From CAZPWQ01 sp964590495 (GTDB taxonomy: Bacteria; Bacteroidota; Rhodothermia; Balneolales; Balneolaceae), in the NCBI GenBank assembly GCA_964590495.1, contig CAZPWQ010000134.1, forward strand, positions 1 to 8,678: a DNA stretch of 8,678 bases. Direction: 5' to 3'. The stretch's first letter is position 1; each line of letters opens with the position of its first letter. The notes below the pieces were generated by a model that made no database searches, was not told the DNA's origin, and worked only from the letters and a program-made list of their open reading frames with translations. Shown here one piece after another: positions 6,730-8,678 of this stretch. A program made the translations under genes and the position numbers.

Positions 6730-8385
6730 ATGAATAAAACCTGGTGGAAGGAGGGAATTGTTTACCAGATATATCCCAGAAGTTTTAAAGACTCAAACCG
6801 GGATGGTATTGGAGATATTCCCGGAATCATCCAAAAACTTGACTATATCAAATCACTGGGAGCAGATATTATATGGCTTTGTCCGGTCTACAAGTCACCC
6901 AACGACGACAACGGATATGATATCAGCGACTACCGGAATATCATGGATGAATTCGGCACTATGGCAGATTTTGATCATCTCCTGGAGGAAGTTCACCGGC
7001 GCGGACTGAAGCTGGTAATGGATCTAGTGCCCAATCACACTTCCGATGAGCACAGATGGTTCCGCGAATCAAAGAAGTCAAAGGACAATCTGTACAGGGA
7101 TTACTATCACTGGAGACCTGCACGTAATGGAGATCCGCCCAATAACTGGCCTTCCTTCTTCGGAGGCAGTGCATGGGAATTTGATAAAGCCACTGGGGAA
7201 TACTATCTCCATCTGTTTTCAAAAAAACAGCCCGACCTGAACTGGGAAAATCCCAAAGTACGGCAGGAGATCTACGACATCATGAAATTCTGGTTCGAAA
7301 AGGGCATCGATGGTTTCAGGATCGATGTGATTTCTCTGATTTCAAAGAGAACAGATTTTCCTGGTGCGAATACTGATAATTTCGGTACTATCGTCAGTCA
7401 ATATTATGCCAACGGACCGCGAATCCATGAATATTTGCGTGAAATGCGCAATGAAGTGTTGAACAAGTACGATATCATGACGGTAGGCGAGGGTCCCGGC
7501 ATAAATGCAGAAAATGGTGCCAACTATGTTGCAGAGTCCCGAAGTGAGCTGGACATGATCTTTCATTTTGAGCATATGTCCCTCGACCATGGTCCCGGAG
7601 GCAAATATGATCCTGTAAAGTGGAAGCTTACAGAGTTTAAAAAAATATTCACCGAATGGGATGCCCTGCTGGATAATAATAACGGCTGGGGCAGTATTTT
7701 TCTGGGAAATCACGATTATCCGCGCATTGTATCAAGGTTTGGAGATGATGAGGAATACCGGAAGGAATCCGCCAAACTGCTTGCCACTTTACTGCTTTCC
7801 CTCAGAGGCACTCCTTACATCTACCAGGGTGATGAAATCGGGATGACCAATGTGGCGTATCCTTCGATTGAAGATTATCGCGACATTGAAACGCTCAACA
7901 CCTGGAAAGAAGCCGGCGCGGCAGGAAAACAGATGGATGATTTCTTAAAAATTATTCATTCCCGGAGCCGGGACAATGCCCGCACTCCGATGCAGTGGGA
8001 TTCGATTTTATACGGCGGTTTTTCTACGGAACGACCATGGATCAAAGTGAATCCCAATTACGAGCATATTAATGTTGCTTCTCAGAAAAATGATCCTGAT
8101 TCAATCCTGAATTACTACCGAAATATGACCCGGTTCAGAAAGGAAAACAAAACCTTGATATATGGGAAGTATAAATGTCTGCTAGAAACTGACCCCGATA
8201 TCTATGCGTATGAGCGATGGGATGACAAAAAGCGGTTTCTGATTCTCTTGAATTTCACTAATCGACAATTAGCATTCGAAGAGGAAATAAGCGGTACATT
8301 TAAACTGAGGATCAATAACTATAATACTGAAAATGAAGAGGGAGTATTGAGACCCTGGGAAGCTAAAATTTTTGAAATTCTTTAA
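6730..8385 (+). CDS. GH13 alpha-glucosidase, oligo-1,6-glucosidase (isomaltase) type
   Basis: This is a complete 551-residue enzyme, close to the usual 550-560 of bacterial oligo-1,6-glucosidases (MalL/GH13_31-like). It has no signal peptide, so it should act in the cytoplasm, releasing glucose from the non-reducing end of short alpha-glucosides. Visible motifs are the start WWKEGIVYQIYPRSF, a calcium-type loop D21-D29 (DSNRDGIGD), GYDISDY (62-68), DLVPNHTSDEH (98-108), QPDLNW (167-172), GFRIDV (195-200) with nucleophile Asp199 and Arg197, VGEGPG (252-257) with acid/base Glu254, NHD (327-329) with transition-state stabiliser Asp329, and GTPYIYQGDEIGM (360-372). An all-beta C-terminal domain follows at about 480-551. 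Val200 directly after the nucleophile is the residue linked in this family to alpha-1,6 rather than alpha-1,4 preference (Thr). Gly255 and Tyr330 differ from the Met and Gln I recall at these places in the Bacillus enzyme. It is transcribed alone, away from the permeases; no sugar transporter or regulator is adjacent. The start fits the family N-terminus. Confidence 0.95.
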   Translation: MNKTWWKEGIVYQIYPRSFKDSNRDGIGDIPGIIQKLDYIKSLGADIIWLCPVYKSPNDDNGYDISDYRNIMDEFGTMADFDHLLEEVHRRGLKLVMDLVPNHTSDEHRWFRESKKSKDNLYRDYYHWRPARNGDPPNNWPSFFGGSAWEFDKATGEYYLHLFSKKQPDLNWENPKVRQEIYDIMKFWFEKGIDGFRIDVISLISKRTDFPGANTDNFGTIVSQYYANGPRIHEYLREMRNEVLNKYDIMTVGEGPGINAENGANYVAESRSELDMIFHFEHMSLDHGPGGKYDPVKWKLTEFKKIFTEWDALLDNNNGWGSIFLGNHDYPRIVSRFGDDEEYRKESAKLLATLLLSLRGTPYIYQGDEIGMTNVAYPSIEDYRDIETLNTWKEAGAAGKQMDDFLKIIHSRSRDNARTPMQWDSILYGGFSTERPWIKVNPNYEHINVASQKNDPDSILNYYRNMTRFRKENKTLIYGKYKCLLETDPDIYAYERWDDKKRFLILLNFTNRQLAFEEEISGTFKLRINNYNTENEEGVLRPWEAKIFEIL

Positions 8386-8424
8386 AACAACTGAATAGCA
8401 AAACAGATATAAAAAAGGCGTTGT

Positions 8425-8678
8425 TCAGTTTTCCAGAATGCTGCGACTTTGTGCTATAACGACTTTGGCACGATCTTTCAGGATAGAACTGGCATCCAAC
8501 AACATCACTTCATTTGTTGGAAACGGTATCGGCCGGCTTTTGATTTTTTCGCGGGTTTCATCAGACATTGCTTCCATGTTTCCCGATGCTGTGGCTGAAT
8601 AATGATCAAAAAGTGCTTCAACCGATATATTTTCAGTTTTAATTAACTGTTCAGACTGCAGATCCATGTAATCAATTG
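8425..8678 (-). CDS. Unrecognised protein, C-terminal fragment (gene cut by right window edge)
   Basis: This minus-strand frame ends with TGA at 8427-8425 and stays open to the right edge. An internal ATG at 8667-8665 would give an 80-residue protein, but the frame continues upstream (codons for Ile-Asp-Tyr before that Met), so this is more likely the C-terminus of a longer protein. I do not recognise the family. What can be seen is a soluble, mixed-charge segment with no membrane segment or signal peptide. It contains an acidic, probably helical stretch (MSDETREKIKSRP), a proline-containing linker (RPIPFPTNE) and a final helix-like run ending RSILEN. It is convergent with the glucosidase, 39 bp apart, so the two are separate transcription units. 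Coding is plausible from its composition and tight convergent packing, but it is not proven. Confidence 0.6.
   Translation of the reverse strand, partial: IDYMDLQSEQLIKTENISVEALFDHYSATASGNMEAMSDETREKIKSRPIPFPTNEVMLLDASSILKDRAKVVIAQSRSILEN

Noticed and set aside
7342..7713. Minus-strand 123-codon open frame inside the alpha-glucosidase gene
   Set aside because: It lies entirely antisense to a well-conserved GH13 coding sequence that includes the catalytic residues, and shows no protein family features.
6730..8385. Alternative call of trehalose-6-phosphate hydrolase, sucrose isomerase or amylosucrase for the GH13 gene
   Set aside because: Length, the VGEGPG region and Val200 after the nucleophile fit oligo-1,6-glucosidase better, and there is no neighbouring phosphotransferase or sucrose gene to suggest the alternatives.
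8389..8430. Possible bidirectional terminator between the convergent genes (AACTGAA / TTCAGTT)
   Set aside because: The stem is only 7 bp, the loop is about 28 nt, it overlaps the stop codon of the minus-strand gene, and it has no GC-rich core and only a short T run, so it is not a convincing intrinsic terminator.

Overview
The window reads as chromosomal DNA from a member of the Bacteroidota/Balneolota group (FCB superphylum). The reasons are an array of tandem long two-half FtsX/MacB-type permeases, which is characteristic of these phyla, start codons without a recognisable Shine-Dalgarno sequence, and moderate GC content. This placement is inferred from gene style only; no rRNA or marker gene is present.

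Layout: positions 1-6422 on the minus strand hold three consecutive paralogous ABC-transporter permease genes. Transcription order is the 816-residue gene (3972-6422), the 800-residue gene (1482-3884), then a third gene cut by the left edge (start 1393, 464 residues visible). The spacers between them are 88 and 87 bp. Each of the three start codons is directly preceded by a copy of an imperfect palindrome of about 85 bp. The two copies between genes are about 92% identical, far more than the proteins they separate. No ATPase subunit lies in the window. The likely job is ABC-type, MacB/LolCE-like export or envelope remodelling, with the substrate unknown.

Positions 6423-6729 are a 307-bp divergent intergenic region. 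It holds the third, more diverged palindrome copy, a weak promoter candidate for the permease operon, and a small cluster of GTAC-centred repeats that could be an operator. From 6730 to 8385 on the plus strand lies a complete cytoplasmic GH13 alpha-glucosidase of the oligo-1,6-glucosidase type with all catalytic residues. The residue after its nucleophile is Val, which points to alpha-1,6 linkages (isomaltose, isomaltooligosaccharides, panose).

From 8425 to the right edge, convergent on the minus strand, is the C-terminal end of an unrecognised protein. I see no RNA genes, CRISPR arrays, transposase genes or phage genes. The permeases and the glucosidase are divergently transcribed and nothing in the sequence shows that they work together. 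I found no clearly novel system; the most unusual item is the palindromic leader repeated before every permease gene.
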